From the NCBI GenBank assembly GCA_904397815.1, contig CAJFOT010000055.1:1-61199 (forward strand): 61,199 nt of DNA. Reading direction: 5' to 3'. Below are positions 34,211 through 44,078 of this stretch, in pieces. A program made the position numbers and the translations under genes. Below the pieces are notes generated by a model. That model saw only the letters and a list, made by a program, of their open reading frames with translations, had not been told where the DNA came from and ran no database searches. This DNA comes from Candidatus Paralachnospira sangeri (GTDB taxonomy: Bacteria > Bacillota > Clostridia > Lachnospirales > Lachnospiraceae). How positions within the stretch are numbered: position 1 is the stretch's first letter; every line of letters starts with the position of its first letter.

Positions 34211-37200
34211 CATCTTTATGTCATTTAACAGAACTTTCACGGTCATCAGCATCACTTCTGTATCCATCGTTTTTTTCCGCTTTTCTTCATAAATAAACTG
34301 AGGTGTCTCCCCGTTGGAAAACCGCAGCCTTCCCTGATACTTCCCGATCAGTTCCGGAATGCGGCCGGCCGCTACCGGCGCCTTCTGATACATGGAAAAT
34401 GTCAGCCGCTGCCGGTTTCCTGACACTTCTGTCACAAAAGCATCATGGGCCTGTGCCTTCAGCAAAGCGGCTTTCAGCAGATGCTGCGCAGGCGCCGGCA
34501 GTTCTCCGAACCGATCTATCAGCTCATCCTGGATATCCATATATTCCTCTTCATTCTCCACACTGCTGATCCGTTTATAAATCTCCAGTTTCTGTCCCTC
34601 ATTTGAAATATAATACGGCGGAATATAAGCGTCTATATCCAGATCAATCGAGGTGTCAAAGGTTTCCTCCGGAGCCTCTCCTTTCAGGGCTTTCACCGCA
34701 GTATTCAGCATCTTACAGTACAGATCATAGCCTACCGCCTCCATATGTCCATGCTGCTGAGCTCCCAAAATATTGCCTGCCCCCCGGATCTCAAGATCTC
34801 TCATCGCAATCTTGATGCCGGAGCCCAGTTCTGTAAAGTCCCGGATCGCCTGCAGCCGCTTCTCTGCCACTTCCTTCAGCAGCTTATTCCGCCGATACAT
34901 CAGAAAAGCATAAGCAGTCCGGTTAGACCGTCCCACCCGGCCGCGCAGCTGATACAGCTGGGACAGGCCATACCGGTCTGAGTCATGTATGATAATGGTA
35001 TTGACATTTGAGATGTCCAGACCAGTCTCAATGATGGTGGTCGTCACCAGCACATCGATATCCCCGTTGATGAAATCCAGCATAATCCGCTCAATCTGCC
35101 GCTCGCTCATCTGACCATGAATATAGGCTACTGATGCGTCCGGAACCAGTGCGGCAACTTTGGCCGTCATATCATCGATATCCTGCACACGGTTATATAC
35201 ATAGTATACCTGCCCGCCCCGGCCCAGTTCCCGGTTAATCGCCTCACGCACCATCTCCTCATCATATTCCATCACATAAGTCTGGATCGGCACCCGATCC
35301 AGAGGCGGCTCCTCCAGCACACTCATATCCCGAATTCCAATCATACTCATATGAAGCGTTCTGGGAATGGGAGTCGCTGTCAGCGTCAGTACATCCACAT
35401 TCTCTTTCAGCATTTTGATTTTTTCCTTGTGAGCAACGCCAAACCGCTGCTCTTCATCGATAATCAAAAGCCCCAGATCTTTAAAGACCACATCTTTCGA
35501 CAAAAGGCGGTGGGTACCGATCACCACATCCACAGTCCCCTTTTTCAGACCGGCAATTGCCGCCTTCTGCTGAGACTGCGTACGGAAGCGGCTCAGAAGT
35601 TCCACCTTAACAGGATATTCTTTCATCCGCTGGACGAAGGTATTATAATGCTGTTGAGCCAGAATCGTCGTCGGCACCAAATAGGCCACCTGCTTCCCAT
35701 CCTGCACCGCCTTAAAGGCTGCCCGAATGGCAATCTCTGTTTTTCCAAAGCCCACATCGCCGCAGACCAGACGATCCATAATCTTCGGACTCTCCATGTC
35801 CTTTTTCGTGGCTTCAATAGCATCCAGCTGATCCTGGGTCTCCTCATAAGGAAACATTTCCTCAAATTCTCTTTGCCATACCGTATCCTCGCCAAAGGCA
35901 AACCCCGGCTGCCGCTGTCTGGCAGCGTACAGTTCCACCAGTTCTCTGGCAATCTCTTTTACTGCCGATTTTACCTTTGTCTTTGTCTGCCCCCATTCCT
36001 TGCCGCCCAGCCGGTTCAGCTTCGGTTTTTTATCCGCGTCCCCATCGGCATATTTCTGAATAATATCCATCTGTGTAACCGGGATATAAAGATTGCCGTT
36101 ATTGGCGTACTCGATTTTCAGATAATCTTTTGTAACGCCGCCTACCTCAATTTTCTCTACACCTCGGTAGATGCCCATGCCATGACTCTCATGAATCACA
36201 TAATCTCCTGGCGACAGATCAGAAAAGTATTGAATTTTCTTGCCTTCATAAGCATGTTTTTTTCGTTTTTTCTTCTGTGTCTTGCCGAAAATGTCACTCT
36301 CGGTAATTACAGTAAATTTAATCAGCGGATATTCATATCCTCTGGTCAGCTGGCCGGATGTTACCAGAATCCTCCCCGGCTCCACAGGCACGCCGGGGTC
36401 CTCGCTGTAAAAAGCGCCAAGTTCATATTCGCGCACCAGATCCTGCGCCAGACGCATGGCCCGCGTCCGGGAAGGAGAAATCAGAATCACGCGGTACCGT
36501 TCTTTTTTCCACCGGGCCAGATCTCCAATCAAATCCTCAAAATGATTCTGATAAGAGGCACCGTTTTTCACGGTCAGATGAAACCTGTTCTGAACCGGAA
36601 GCAATCCGGTCTTGGAATCCAGACCGGACAGCTGGATATGACGGACAGCACTGATTTTTCCGAAAAGCGTTTTCTCTTCCCACAGAATATCTGCCTGTCC
36701 TGGCAGCAGATATCCTTTTTCCAGCCGGTGAGACATACTCTCCAGGAATTCCTTTTTCACCACACGCCCTTTTTCCTCCAGGCGTGCCGGCTCATCCAGA
36801 ACCAGACAGGTATCTGCCGGAAAGTAATCCAGAAATGACCGCACCTGGTCATAAAAATATCTGATAAACCGATCCAGGCCAGCAGTCAGCACCCCTTCTG
36901 CCAGTTCTTCTTTTACTTCCGCCAGCATCATTTCCAGCCGGGCAGCTTCCTCTGCCTTGCCCTGCTGCCGGAAGGCTTTCACCTCCGCCCTGGCATCCTT
37001 CTCCATCCTGGCCAGACCAGTGCTGATCCGTTCTTTTCCGGGGATCACCTCCGCCGCCGGGTAGATGATCAGTTCATCCATATTTTCAATGGAGCGCTGG
37101 CTTTCCGGGTCAAAGCCGCGGATAGAGTCGATCTCATCTCCCCACAGTTCAATACGCGCCGGCTCCGGCAGATTCAGCGGATAAATATCCAGGATACCGC

Positions 37201-37726
37201 CGCGAATCGAAAACTGGCCCGGCATCTCCACCTGGCCCATCCGCTCATATCCCATTGCGGACAGCAATCCTTTCCATTCTTCCAGATCAATGCTATCCCC
37301 GCACTGTATCCGTACCGCATGACCGGCCCATTCCTCCAGCGGCGGCAGCATATCCATCAGACCGTCGACCGTCGTAATGACAGTTCCTCCCTTTGCACGC
37401 AAGAGACGTTCCCAGACGGTGATTCTCTGTCGGGTCAGAAGATTTCCCTGCAGATCAGCCTGGAAAAAGAGCAGATCCTTCGCAGGATACAGCCACACAT
37501 TCTGCTGAAAAAAGCTGAGGTCCTGATATAACTCTTTTGCGCGACCGTCACTGTAGGTAATCACCAGCCGCCAAGAAAAATTCTCTGTCAGCCCGTCCAG
37601 CAAATGCGCCTTTGCCGCATCCACGCATCCGCCGAAAGCAACAGAAGCATTCTGCCCCTGCAGACATTTTTTCCCTTCCTCATATTCCGTTAACTCGTCC
37701 AGATATCTGTTCCATATCCCGCTCAA
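34196..37726 (-). CDS. mfd: transcription-repair coupling factor Mfd
   Basis: Mfd (1176 aa) displaces stalled RNA polymerase and recruits UvrA. In order: an N-terminal UvrB-like region (about 1-330), the RNA-polymerase interaction domain (SPGDYVIHESHGMGIYRGVEKIEVGGV, about 500), SF2 helicase motifs I (GDVGFGKTEIAIRAAFKA), II (LLIIDEEQRFG), III (LTLTATPIPRTL), VI (YGLSQLYQLRGRVGRS), and the C-terminal D7 domain. All motifs are intact and the length is normal. It lies 41 bp after pth, the usual Firmicutes order. Confidence 0.97.
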   Translation of the reverse strand: MSGIWNRYLDELTEYEEGKKCLQGQNASVAFGGCVDAAKAHLLDGLTENFSWRLVITYSDGRAKELYQDLSFFQQNVWLYPAKDLLFFQADLQGNLLTRQRITVWERLLRAKGGTVITTVDGLMDMLPPLEEWAGHAVRIQCGDSIDLEEWKGLLSAMGYERMGQVEMPGQFSIRGGILDIYPLNLPEPARIELWGDEIDSIRGFDPESQRSIENMDELIIYPAAEVIPGKERISTGLARMEKDARAEVKAFRQQGKAEEAARLEMMLAEVKEELAEGVLTAGLDRFIRYFYDQVRSFLDYFPADTCLVLDEPARLEEKGRVVKKEFLESMSHRLEKGYLLPGQADILWEEKTLFGKISAVRHIQLSGLDSKTGLLPVQNRFHLTVKNGASYQNHFEDLIGDLARWKKERYRVILISPSRTRAMRLAQDLVREYELGAFYSEDPGVPVEPGRILVTSGQLTRGYEYPLIKFTVITESDIFGKTQKKKRKKHAYEGKKIQYFSDLSPGDYVIHESHGMGIYRGVEKIEVGGVTKDYLKIEYANNGNLYIPVTQMDIIQKYADGDADKKPKLNRLGGKEWGQTKTKVKSAVKEIARELVELYAARQRQPGFAFGEDTVWQREFEEMFPYEETQDQLDAIEATKKDMESPKIMDRLVCGDVGFGKTEIAIRAAFKAVQDGKQVAYLVPTTILAQQHYNTFVQRMKEYPVKVELLSRFRTQSQQKAAIAGLKKGTVDVVIGTHRLLSKDVVFKDLGLLIIDEEQRFGVAHKEKIKMLKENVDVLTLTATPIPRTLHMSMIGIRDMSVLEEPPLDRVPIQTYVMEYDEEMVREAINRELGRGGQVYYVYNRVQDIDDMTAKVAALVPDASVAYIHGQMSERQIERIMLDFINGDIDVLVTTTIIETGLDISNVNTIIIHDSDRYGLSQLYQLRGRVGRSNRTAYAFLMYRRNKLLKEVAEKRLQAIRDFTELGSGIKIAMRDLEIRGAGNILGAQQHGHMEAVGYDLYCKMLNTAVKALKGEAPEETFDTSIDLDIDAYIPPYYISNEGQKLEIYKRISSVENEEEYMDIQDELIDRFGELPAPAQHLLKAALLKAQAHDAFVTEVSGNRQRLTFSMYQKAPVAAGRIPELIGKYQGRLRFSNGETPQFIYEEKRKKTMDTEVMLMTVKVLLNDIKMLLEN

Positions 37727-37767
37727 CCTTATGCCTCCATATTTCGTTCAGCCGGCCGTCACGCCTT

Positions 37768-38346
37768 TTATATTGATTTCTCCGGTTTTCTGTTAAACAA
37801 ATTCATCGCAGCCGCTGTTCCATCTGATAATATGGTTTCTGCAGCCTGGGCAGCCCGCAGGAAGCTCTCTTCCATCACTGGCCGCTCCTCCTCTGTAAAA
37901 CGCCCCAGCACATAATCTGCCAGATCCATTCTGGGCGGTTTCTCCCCGATACCGATCTTAATGCGTGGAAACACATCCGTTCCCAGACAGGCAATAATGT
38001 TTTTCATGCCATTATGCCCTCCGGCGCTCCCCTTCTCTCTGATCCGCAGCTGTCCGGGAGCCAGGCTGATATCATCATAAGCCACGATCAGCTCCTCCGG
38101 CGAAATCTTATAATAATCCGTCAGTTCCCGCACACTCTCGCCGCTGAGATTCATATATGTCTGCGGTTTTGCCAGAATCACTTTCTCCCCGCAGATGACA
38201 CCCTTGCCTATTAACGCCCTGTGTTTTCGCAAAGATACATCAATGCGGTTTCGCTCCGCCAGCACGTCAATCATCCGAAAACCCGCGTTATGTCTGGTTT
38301 CCCTGTAACACAAATCAGGATTCCCCAATCCAACAATAACAATCAT
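37768..38346 (-). CDS. pth: peptidyl-tRNA hydrolase
   Basis: Pth (192 aa) releases tRNA from prematurely dropped peptidyl-tRNAs. The catalytic region is visible: IVGLGNPDLCYRETRHNAGF with the catalytic His, KPQTYMNLSG with the conserved Asn, YDDISLAPGQLRIREKGSAGGHNGM, and FPRIKIGIG. The length is typical. It precedes mfd; in many Firmicutes the ancestral order is spoVG-glmU-prs-ctc-pth-mfd, and in this window spoVG and ctc (rplY) lie within 10 kb, so the block appears broken by insertions. Confidence 0.96.
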   Translation of the reverse strand: MIVIVGLGNPDLCYRETRHNAGFRMIDVLAERNRIDVSLRKHRALIGKGVICGEKVILAKPQTYMNLSGESVRELTDYYKISPEELIVAYDDISLAPGQLRIREKGSAGGHNGMKNIIACLGTDVFPRIKIGIGEKPPRMDLADYVLGRFTEEERPVMEESFLRAAQAAETILSDGTAAAMNLFNRKPEKSI

Positions 38347-38449
38347 CTCAGCCTCCCTAGGATATTTTATGCTTAAATTTACAAAAAATCAGATGTTTTA
38401 ATATTTTATCAAGTAAATCAGGGGTTGTAAAGAGGGGGAGGAGATATGA

Positions 38450-38612
38450 ACCGTCGGGGGAGAGGCAATGTTTTGGGGCGCAGCCCGGACGACATCAACA
38501 GCCACGGCAGAATGCCGGACAGGGAGACAAAGCTTTGGGGCACAGCGCCATATGGGCGCCATACCCCAAAGCTTTGTCTCCCTGCCCGGCGGTTCGTACC
38601 TCCCGCCTGTAC
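38450..38612. repeat. structured intergenic repeat, copy 2, with a 21-bp perfect stem
   Basis: 38586-38610 is identical to 25095-25119. Immediately left, the arms 38520-38540 and 38564-38584 are perfectly complementary over 21 bp (extended by GCCGG/CCGGC with a bulge) and enclose a GCGCC-ATATG-GGCGC hairpin. The CGGCAGAATG block shared with copy 1 flanks it at about 38505. This element fills most of the 312-bp gap between ktrA and pth; no gene is seen there. Confidence 0.8.
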
Positions 38613-38658
38613 ACGGAATGAAAACATATTTATAGATGGATAACAGTCCGCCGCTGTA

Positions 38659-39336
38659 TCAGCGTTCTTCTATCCACTCTGTCAGCTTCTGCATCCCTGC
38701 CCGGCTGCCGCTGACGATCAGGATATCCTTTTCTCTGAACTGGTAATCAGGATTGACATTTTCAATCACCTGATCTCCGTTCTCAATTGCGATGATGTTC
38801 AGTCCCAGACGGGAACGAATATCAATGTCGGAGATAGTTCTCCCGACGATTTTGGCCGGAACCATTAATTTTGATATATTAATCTGCTCACTCAACTGCA
38901 TGAAATCCAGGACGCCTGCATTTTCCAGACGGTTCGCCAGACGGATCGCCATATCCCGTTCCGGATATACCACTTCCGCTCCCAGCTTTTCCAGAATGAT
39001 ACCGTGTTCCGCACTGGTGGCCTTGGCGATTACTTTCGGGATTCCCATGCTGACCAGATTCAGCGTTGTCAGCACAGAATAGTCCATATGCTCTCCGATG
39101 CAGACCACCGCTACATCACAGTTCTGGATACCGGTTTCCATCAGTGTCTTTTTGTCCAGACTCTTGACCACATAAGCATTTTCCGTTATCTCACGGATTT
39201 CCTGAATCTTCTCTTCATCCTTATCAATTACCAGCAGCTCTGCGTCAGACTGAGACAGTCTGTCCGCCAGGGCATACCCGAAACGGCCCAGCCCCACAAT
39301 TCCATATGATACTTTCTCAGCTCTCTTTCTAGACAT
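38659..39336 (-). CDS. ktrA: KtrA/TrkA-type potassium channel regulatory subunit (RCK)
   Basis: The 225-aa cytosolic protein contains an RCK_N Rossmann domain (GIVGLGRFGYALADRLSQ with the GxGxxG-type nucleotide motif, LLVIDKDEEKI acidic end, about 10-130) and an RCK_C domain (about 140-225, ISKLMVPAKIVGRTISDIDIRSRLGLNIIAI). Such proteins form an octameric ring that gates the KtrB channel in response to ATP/ADP, and through RCK_C to c-di-AMP. It lies 37 bp downstream of the channel gene. Confidence 0.93.
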   Translation of the reverse strand: MSRKRAEKVSYGIVGLGRFGYALADRLSQSDAELLVIDKDEEKIQEIREITENAYVVKSLDKKTLMETGIQNCDVAVVCIGEHMDYSVLTTLNLVSMGIPKVIAKATSAEHGIILEKLGAEVVYPERDMAIRLANRLENAGVLDFMQLSEQINISKLMVPAKIVGRTISDIDIRSRLGLNIIAIENGDQVIENVNPDYQFREKDILIVSGSRAGMQKLTEWIEER

Positions 39337-39373
39337 CTTCTTTCTCCTTTACTCAATCTCCCAATCTTTGCGA

Positions 39374-40675
39374 TTACCCGATCGCAATGTTACCTTCCGG
39401 ATAGCTGACCTTCTCGCTCTTATTGCTGAAATACCACAGAGAAGCTACAGTCAGCGGACCAAGACGGCCGATATACATAATCAGAATCGATACAATCTTA
39501 CTTGCGTCACTGAGATACCGGGTAATACCTGTGGACAGCCCTACTGTGCCGAAAGCACTGGTAATCTCGAATAAAGCATCTACCAGACGGATACCCGGCT
39601 CAAAAACAGTCAGCAGATATGTTCCTGTCAGCACCACTGTCGCCGCCAGCAGAGTAATAACAGCTGCCTTCTGGAACGCGTCTTTTGGAATGGCATAGTG
39701 AAAAGCCTTTCCGCTCTTATTGGTAGCGGCAGTCTTAATGCCGTGGATCAGCGCAAAAAAGGTACTGGTCTTAATACCGCCGCCGGTTGATCCCGGTGAA
39801 GCGCCGATAAACATCAGAACTGTCAGCACCAGCAGACCGGAGACCGAAAACTCACCCAGGTTATATGTAGAAAACCCGGCAGTTCTGGCCGATACACTGT
39901 GGAAAAAAGCACCCATCCAGGTTACGTCCTCAGTGCATTTAATCAATACCGCACCTGACACGATCAGAGCAGCGCTGACGGAAATAACAACCTTCGCATG
40001 CATAGACAGCTTCTTCCAGTTAAATTTTTTCGTCCACACTTCTCTGATTACCAGGAAGCCGATACCGCCAAAAATAATCAGGCCGCAGGTAACGAGATTC
40101 AGCAGTACATTATCCCTGTAGGGAATCAGGTTCTGATAATTGCCCAGAATATCAAATCCTGAGTTGTTAAAAGCGGCAACCGAGTGGAACAGGCTGATGC
40201 CCAGCGCTTTCAGCGGCGGATAATCCTGAACAAACACGATAAAACTGAGAGCCGCGCCTGTCAGTTCAAAGACAAGCGTGGTGAGAAAGATCGCCTTGAC
40301 AAAATTTACGATTCCTTTTCCGGAGTCCAGGTTCATCGCCTCACGAACCATCACCCGTCCCCTCAGATCCAGTTTGCGTCCCATCGCCAGAATAATGCCT
40401 GCGCCGACAGAAGTCACGCCCAGACCGCCGATCTGAATCAGCATGGCCAGGATCGTCTGCCCCACAGGGGTAAAGGTATCTCCCGCATCAATGGCGATCA
40501 GCCCTGTCACACAGACAGCGCTGGTGGAAGTGTACAAAGTATCAATATACCGTACCTCCACGCCGTCCTGTACACTGAAGGGCATAATCAGCAATACAGA
40601 ACCAGTCAGAATAACCAGGGCAAATCCCAGAGCTATAATACGCCCGGGGGACTGCCGTCTCAGAAACTTTCCCAT
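39374..40675 (-). CDS. ktrB: KtrB/TrkH-type potassium uptake channel
   Basis: The 433-aa membrane protein has four repeated M1-P-M2 units. The filter glycines are visible in TSTSAVCVTGLIAID, FNNSGFDILGN, SARTAGFSTYN and ITSAFGTVGLSTG, and the intramembrane loop in the third unit (GASPGSTGGGIKTSTF) is typical. It conducts K+ and depends on the ktrA product. The leader of about 100 nt is too short for a ydaO-type c-di-AMP riboswitch; it contains a small candidate ORF. Confidence 0.94.
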   Translation of the reverse strand: MGKFLRRQSPGRIIALGFALVILTGSVLLIMPFSVQDGVEVRYIDTLYTSTSAVCVTGLIAIDAGDTFTPVGQTILAMLIQIGGLGVTSVGAGIILAMGRKLDLRGRVMVREAMNLDSGKGIVNFVKAIFLTTLVFELTGAALSFIVFVQDYPPLKALGISLFHSVAAFNNSGFDILGNYQNLIPYRDNVLLNLVTCGLIIFGGIGFLVIREVWTKKFNWKKLSMHAKVVISVSAALIVSGAVLIKCTEDVTWMGAFFHSVSARTAGFSTYNLGEFSVSGLLVLTVLMFIGASPGSTGGGIKTSTFFALIHGIKTAATNKSGKAFHYAIPKDAFQKAAVITLLAATVVLTGTYLLTVFEPGIRLVDALFEITSAFGTVGLSTGITRYLSDASKIVSILIMYIGRLGPLTVASLWYFSNKSEKVSYPEGNIAIG

Positions 40676-40710
40676 ACTATTCTATTTCCCTTCCTTTTTT
40701 TATTCGGCAA

Positions 40711-40770
40711 CTAAAATGCGCTTTTAGGACAGCCCTTATAGCAGCCGTACAGTTCACATTTTCTCTCCAT
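40711..40770 (-). CDS. candidate 19-residue Cys-rich micro-ORF in the ktrB leader
   Basis: Reads MERKCELYGCYKGCPKSAF and stop, ending 35 bp before ktrB. The three cysteines at spacing C-x4-C-x3-C are not random-looking. Its ATG lies only about 8 bp after the TATAAT of the ktrB promoter, so the mRNA would be nearly leaderless for this ORF, with GGGG as the only RBS-like feature. It could be a leader peptide sensing translation, or chance. Confidence 0.35.
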   Translation of the reverse strand: MERKCELYGCYKGCPKSAF

Positions 40771-40779
40771 TATCCCCGT

Positions 40780-40785
40780 ATTATA
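40780..40785 (-). promoter_or_regulatory. extended -10 promoter of ktrB
   Basis: Minus-strand TGTTATAAT supplies an extended -10 (TATAAT at the complement of 40780-40785). No good -35 is present at 17 bp. Confidence 0.5.
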
Positions 40786-40860
40786 ACATCAATGGAATAA
40801 AGATTCCGTAAAGATTTTAACTTTTTTCAAGAGATCGGATATTCGCAGGAAAAAGCATCC

Positions 40861-40895
40861 AAAAAGGAAGGCCCCGCAAACAGAAGGCCTCCCTT
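40861..40895 (-). terminator. rho-independent terminator of spoVG
   Basis: On the minus strand, GGGAGGCCTTCT and GGGGCCTTCC form a stem (roughly 40863-40893) followed by TTTTT. Confidence 0.8.
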
Positions 40896-40917
40896 TTATC
40901 ATGATTGTGATTTCAGC

Positions 40918-41187
40918 TTATTCTGCAGATTCTGCCAGAGCGTATTCGTATTTCTCCAGTACAATACTCTGAATCATATCTCTGGTGCCGGAGTTAATCG
41001 GATGGGCGATATCCCTGTACTCCCCATCAGTGGCTTTTCTGCTGGGCATTGCGATAAACAGCCCCTTTTCTCCTTCAATCACCTTAATATCATGTACTAC
41101 AAACTCATTATCCAGCGTAATTGACACAATAGCTTTCATTTTTCCTTCTTTTGTGACCTTGCGCACCCGAACATCTGTAATCTGCAT
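40918..41187 (-). CDS. spoVG: septation regulator SpoVG
   Basis: SpoVG (89 aa) is a small nucleic-acid-binding protein affecting septation, sporulation and many regulons. The sequence [43 protein letters not shown] and YRDIAHPIN is nearly canonical. The start at 41187 has GGGAGGG in front; the 12-residue extension to 41223 is not family-like. It is monocistronic with its own terminator. Its presence suggests, but does not prove, a spore-forming lineage. Confidence 0.96.
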   Translation of the reverse strand: MQITDVRVRKVTKEGKMKAIVSITLDNEFVVHDIKVIEGEKGLFIAMPSRKATDGEYRDIAHPINSGTRDMIQSIVLEKYEYALAESAE

Positions 41188-41289
41188 AATTTCCCTCCCT
41201 GCGGGAAAACGAACAGCATACACAGCCTGTCCGCCCTCCCCCTTATTTTTTTGATAACAAATTATCAGATCTGTGATGCCATCTTATGC

Positions 41290-42411
41290 TTACATTACAA
41301 ATCTGTCATTCTGTTCTAATATAATCTTAATATTATCCGGCTCACCGATATAGGTCATGTTGGCCTTGATTGTATCTCTGCTCTCTACAATGCAGTTCTC
41401 GATTCTTGTATTGTCGCCGATATACACATCGTTCAGAACAATAGAATTTTTGATCACACAATTGTTGCCCACATAAACCTTCTTAAATAAGATGGAATTT
41501 TCGATCTCACCGTTAATGATACACCCGCTGGATACCAGACTGTTCCGCACAGAAGCACCGGGGTTATATTTCGCCGGCGGATTGTCATCCACCTTTGAGT
41601 ACACTTCCGGATATGTACGGAAGAAATAATCGCGGATATCTTTCTCCAGGAAATCCATATTTGTCTTATAATAGGAATCTACAGAAGAAATATTGCTCCA
41701 GTAGCCGTCCATTTTATACGCATAAATCCGTTTTACATTCTTATAGCGGATTAAAATATCCGTCACGAAATCATAACGGTCATCTTCAGCACATTTCTCA
41801 ATCAGCTCAATCAGCTGGCGGCGGCGGACGATATAAATACCACAGGATACCAGACTGGAGGTAGCTACCATCGGCTTCTCCTCGAATTCTGTAATCCGGC
41901 TGTCACTGTCTGTATGCACCAGACCGAAGCGAGTCACATCTGTCCCCACCGGCATCTCCTTGCACACTACTGTGATATCCGCCTTCTTTGCCACATGGTA
42001 TTCCAATACCTTTGAATAATCCAGCTTATAAACGCCGTCTCCGGAAGCAATCACCACATAGGGTTCATGACTGCTCTTGAGGAAATTCAGATTCTGATAG
42101 ATGGAGTCCGCCGTTCCTCTGTACCAGTCGCTGTTCTCTGCCGTAATCGTAGGTGTAAATACAAACAGTCCGCCCTGCTTGCGGCCGAAATCCCACCATT
42201 TGGACGAGTTCAGATGCTCATTCAAAGAGCGTGAATTGTACTGTGTGAACACTGCCACCTTTTTAATATGGGAATTCGTCATATTGCTCAATGCAAAATC
42301 AATACTTCTGTAGCTGCCCGCGATCGGCATTGCGGCTATGGCCCGCTTCAAGGACAATTCCTTCATTCTTTTGCTGTTTCCGCCTGCTAAGATAATTCCT
42401 ATTGCCTTCAT
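41290..42411 (-). CDS. glgD: glucose-1-phosphate adenylyltransferase regulatory subunit GlgD
   Basis: GlgD (373 aa) is a paralogue of GlgC that forms a heteromer with it and boosts ADP-glucose synthesis for glycogen. The N-terminal loop reads [23 protein letters not shown] instead of the GlgC GGxGxRL-T pattern, so it is probably not catalytic alone, as known for Firmicutes GlgD. The C-terminal left-handed beta-helix ([19 protein letters not shown]...) is present. Its ATG overlaps the glgC stop (ATGA, 42408-42411). Confidence 0.94.
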   Translation of the reverse strand: MKAIGIILAGGNSKRMKELSLKRAIAAMPIAGSYRSIDFALSNMTNSHIKKVAVFTQYNSRSLNEHLNSSKWWDFGRKQGGLFVFTPTITAENSDWYRGTADSIYQNLNFLKSSHEPYVVIASGDGVYKLDYSKVLEYHVAKKADITVVCKEMPVGTDVTRFGLVHTDSDSRITEFEEKPMVATSSLVSCGIYIVRRRQLIELIEKCAEDDRYDFVTDILIRYKNVKRIYAYKMDGYWSNISSVDSYYKTNMDFLEKDIRDYFFRTYPEVYSKVDDNPPAKYNPGASVRNSLVSSGCIINGEIENSILFKKVYVGNNCVIKNSIVLNDVYIGDNTRIENCIVESRDTIKANMTYIGEPDNIKIILEQNDRFVM

Positions 42412-43682
42412 CGTGAACCACCTGCCTTTATAATGTAATCTCCGCTCTCCAGCTTGCCGTCATGATAATCCTCCGGCACTGTCACGCCGGATATCGCTGT
42501 ATTCTTTCCTATTTTAACGTCTGGCGGAATCACAGAATTTTCACCCACTGTCACCAGATCGAACGCGTATACCTTCGGGTCCAGCTTGCTGGGAGCGTAT
42601 TCACCTACACCCAATTCAGCCCGTTCGCCTATCGTAACGTTCTCCGCGATAATTGTCTTACTGAGGGAAGCACCGGCACGAATCACGCTGCCCTGCATTA
42701 CAATCGAGTCACGCACAACAGCCCCCTGCTCAATGGTCACATTTGGCCCGATCACAGAGTTATGAACCTCACCATAAATATCAGCTCCCTCGCCGATGAT
42801 GCACCGCTCAATCCTGGAGCTTTCAGCCAGATACTGAGGCGGAAGGGTATCGCACTTGGTATAGATTCTCCAATATTCCTCATACAGATTGAACACAGGA
42901 ATAATGTCAATCAGTTCCATATTGGCTTCCCAATAAGAACCCAGAGTTCCCACATCCTTCCAGTATCCATTGTATTCATATGCGAATATCCTGTCATTTT
43001 TGGCATGACAGTAAGGAATGATATGCTTTCCGAAATCACATCCCGGCTCAGCTGACAGTTTCATCAGGGCTTCCTTCAGCACTGGCCAGCTGAATATGTA
43101 TATGCCCATAGATGCCAGGTTGCTTCTCGGATTAGCCGGTTTCTCCTCAAACTCCGTAATTCTGCTGTTCTCATCGGTGATAACGATTCCAAAACGGCTT
43201 GCCTCCTCGATGGGCACCGGCATCGCCGCAATGGTCAGGTCTGCGTTATTAGCCTTATGGAATTCCAGCATGACCTCATAATCCATTTTATAAATATGAT
43301 CCCCGGACAGAATCAGTACATAGTCAGGATTATACACATCAATGTAATCAATATTCTGATAGATTGCGTTGGCTGTACCAGTATACCACTCGCTGTTGGA
43401 GGATTTTTCATACGGCGGAAGTACGGTTACACCTCCCACATTCCGGTCCAAATCCCACGGAATTCCAATGCCGATATGGGTATTCAGACGCAGAGGCTGG
43501 TACTGAGTCAATACGCCTACTGTATCAATACCTGAATTGATACAGTTACTTAAAGGGAAGTCAATAATACGATATTTGCCGCCGAAGGCCACCGCGGGCT
43601 TTGCGACTTTGGCTGTTAATACGCCCAGACGGCTTCCCTGGCCGCCTGCTAAGAGCATGGCAATCATTTCTTTTTTTATCAC
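42408..43682 (-). CDS. glgC: glucose-1-phosphate adenylyltransferase GlgC
   Basis: GlgC (424 aa) makes ADP-glucose from ATP and glucose-1-phosphate, the committed step of glycogen synthesis. Motifs: [51 protein letters not shown] and the C-terminal beta-helix repeats. The start is GTG at 43682, preceded by AGAGGTGATAGC; the 17-residue N-terminal extension from 43733 overlaps the -10 box and is rejected. glgD is translationally coupled; no glgA, B or P is in the window. Confidence 0.94.
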   Translation of the reverse strand: MIKKEMIAMLLAGGQGSRLGVLTAKVAKPAVAFGGKYRIIDFPLSNCINSGIDTVGVLTQYQPLRLNTHIGIGIPWDLDRNVGGVTVLPPYEKSSNSEWYTGTANAIYQNIDYIDVYNPDYVLILSGDHIYKMDYEVMLEFHKANNADLTIAAMPVPIEEASRFGIVITDENSRITEFEEKPANPRSNLASMGIYIFSWPVLKEALMKLSAEPGCDFGKHIIPYCHAKNDRIFAYEYNGYWKDVGTLGSYWEANMELIDIIPVFNLYEEYWRIYTKCDTLPPQYLAESSRIERCIIGEGADIYGEVHNSVIGPNVTIEQGAVVRDSIVMQGSVIRAGASLSKTIIAENVTIGERAELGVGEYAPSKLDPKVYAFDLVTVGENSVIPPDVKIGKNTAISGVTVPEDYHDGKLESGDYIIKAGGSR

Positions 43683-43719
43683 GCTATCACCTCTTGCTGT
43701 ACACTTAAATTTCTTTTTT

Positions 43720-43748
43720 ATTATAGCATACATTTCTTATATTGTGAA
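43720..43748 (-). promoter_or_regulatory. promoter of glgC-glgD
   Basis: Minus-strand TTCACA (43743-43748) and extended -10 TGCTATAAT (TATAAT at 43720-43725), 17-bp spacer. Upstream, about 43750-43996 shows no gene. Confidence 0.7.
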
Positions 43749-43996
43749 CAAAACTTCTCTTTGTTTTTCACTTTTTTTATCTATTTTTTACATTACATCT
43801 GACATGTTTTTCCGATCATCGGACATTTTTTTATGAATCCTGTCCAATGCCGTCATATAAAATTTTACAGACAGGAATCCTGTCAGCCACTCTCCAGGCC
43901 ATTTTCCGCCTCCGGCATCCTTCCGTTCAGAAGCCGGCAAAGCTTTCTGATATATCGCAAACATCATAATTCATTCTATTATGGTGTTTGTCATAA

Positions 43997-44037
43997 ATAA
44001 AACAGACAGGATATAACTGCGATCAGTATATCCTGTC
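43997..44037 (-). terminator. rho-independent terminator of the trigger-factor lipoprotein gene
   Basis: GACAGGATATA and TATATCCTGTC (44027-44037 with 44005-44015) form an 11-bp perfect stem, followed on the minus strand by TGTTTTATT. Confidence 0.8.
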
Positions 44038-44078
44038 CGTATGAAAATTATTCTTTCCGCAATATTTACATTCTGCTT

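Noticed and set aside
35351-36838. 495-aa open frame antisense to mfd
   Set aside because: Mfd reads intact with all helicase motifs on the other strand; the antisense product shows no family-like motif and no RBS. Open antisense frames are common opposite strongly codon-biased genes.
40676-40773. c-di-AMP (ydaO) riboswitch upstream of ktrB
   Set aside because: The leader is only about 100 nt and lacks recognisable ydaO core motifs.
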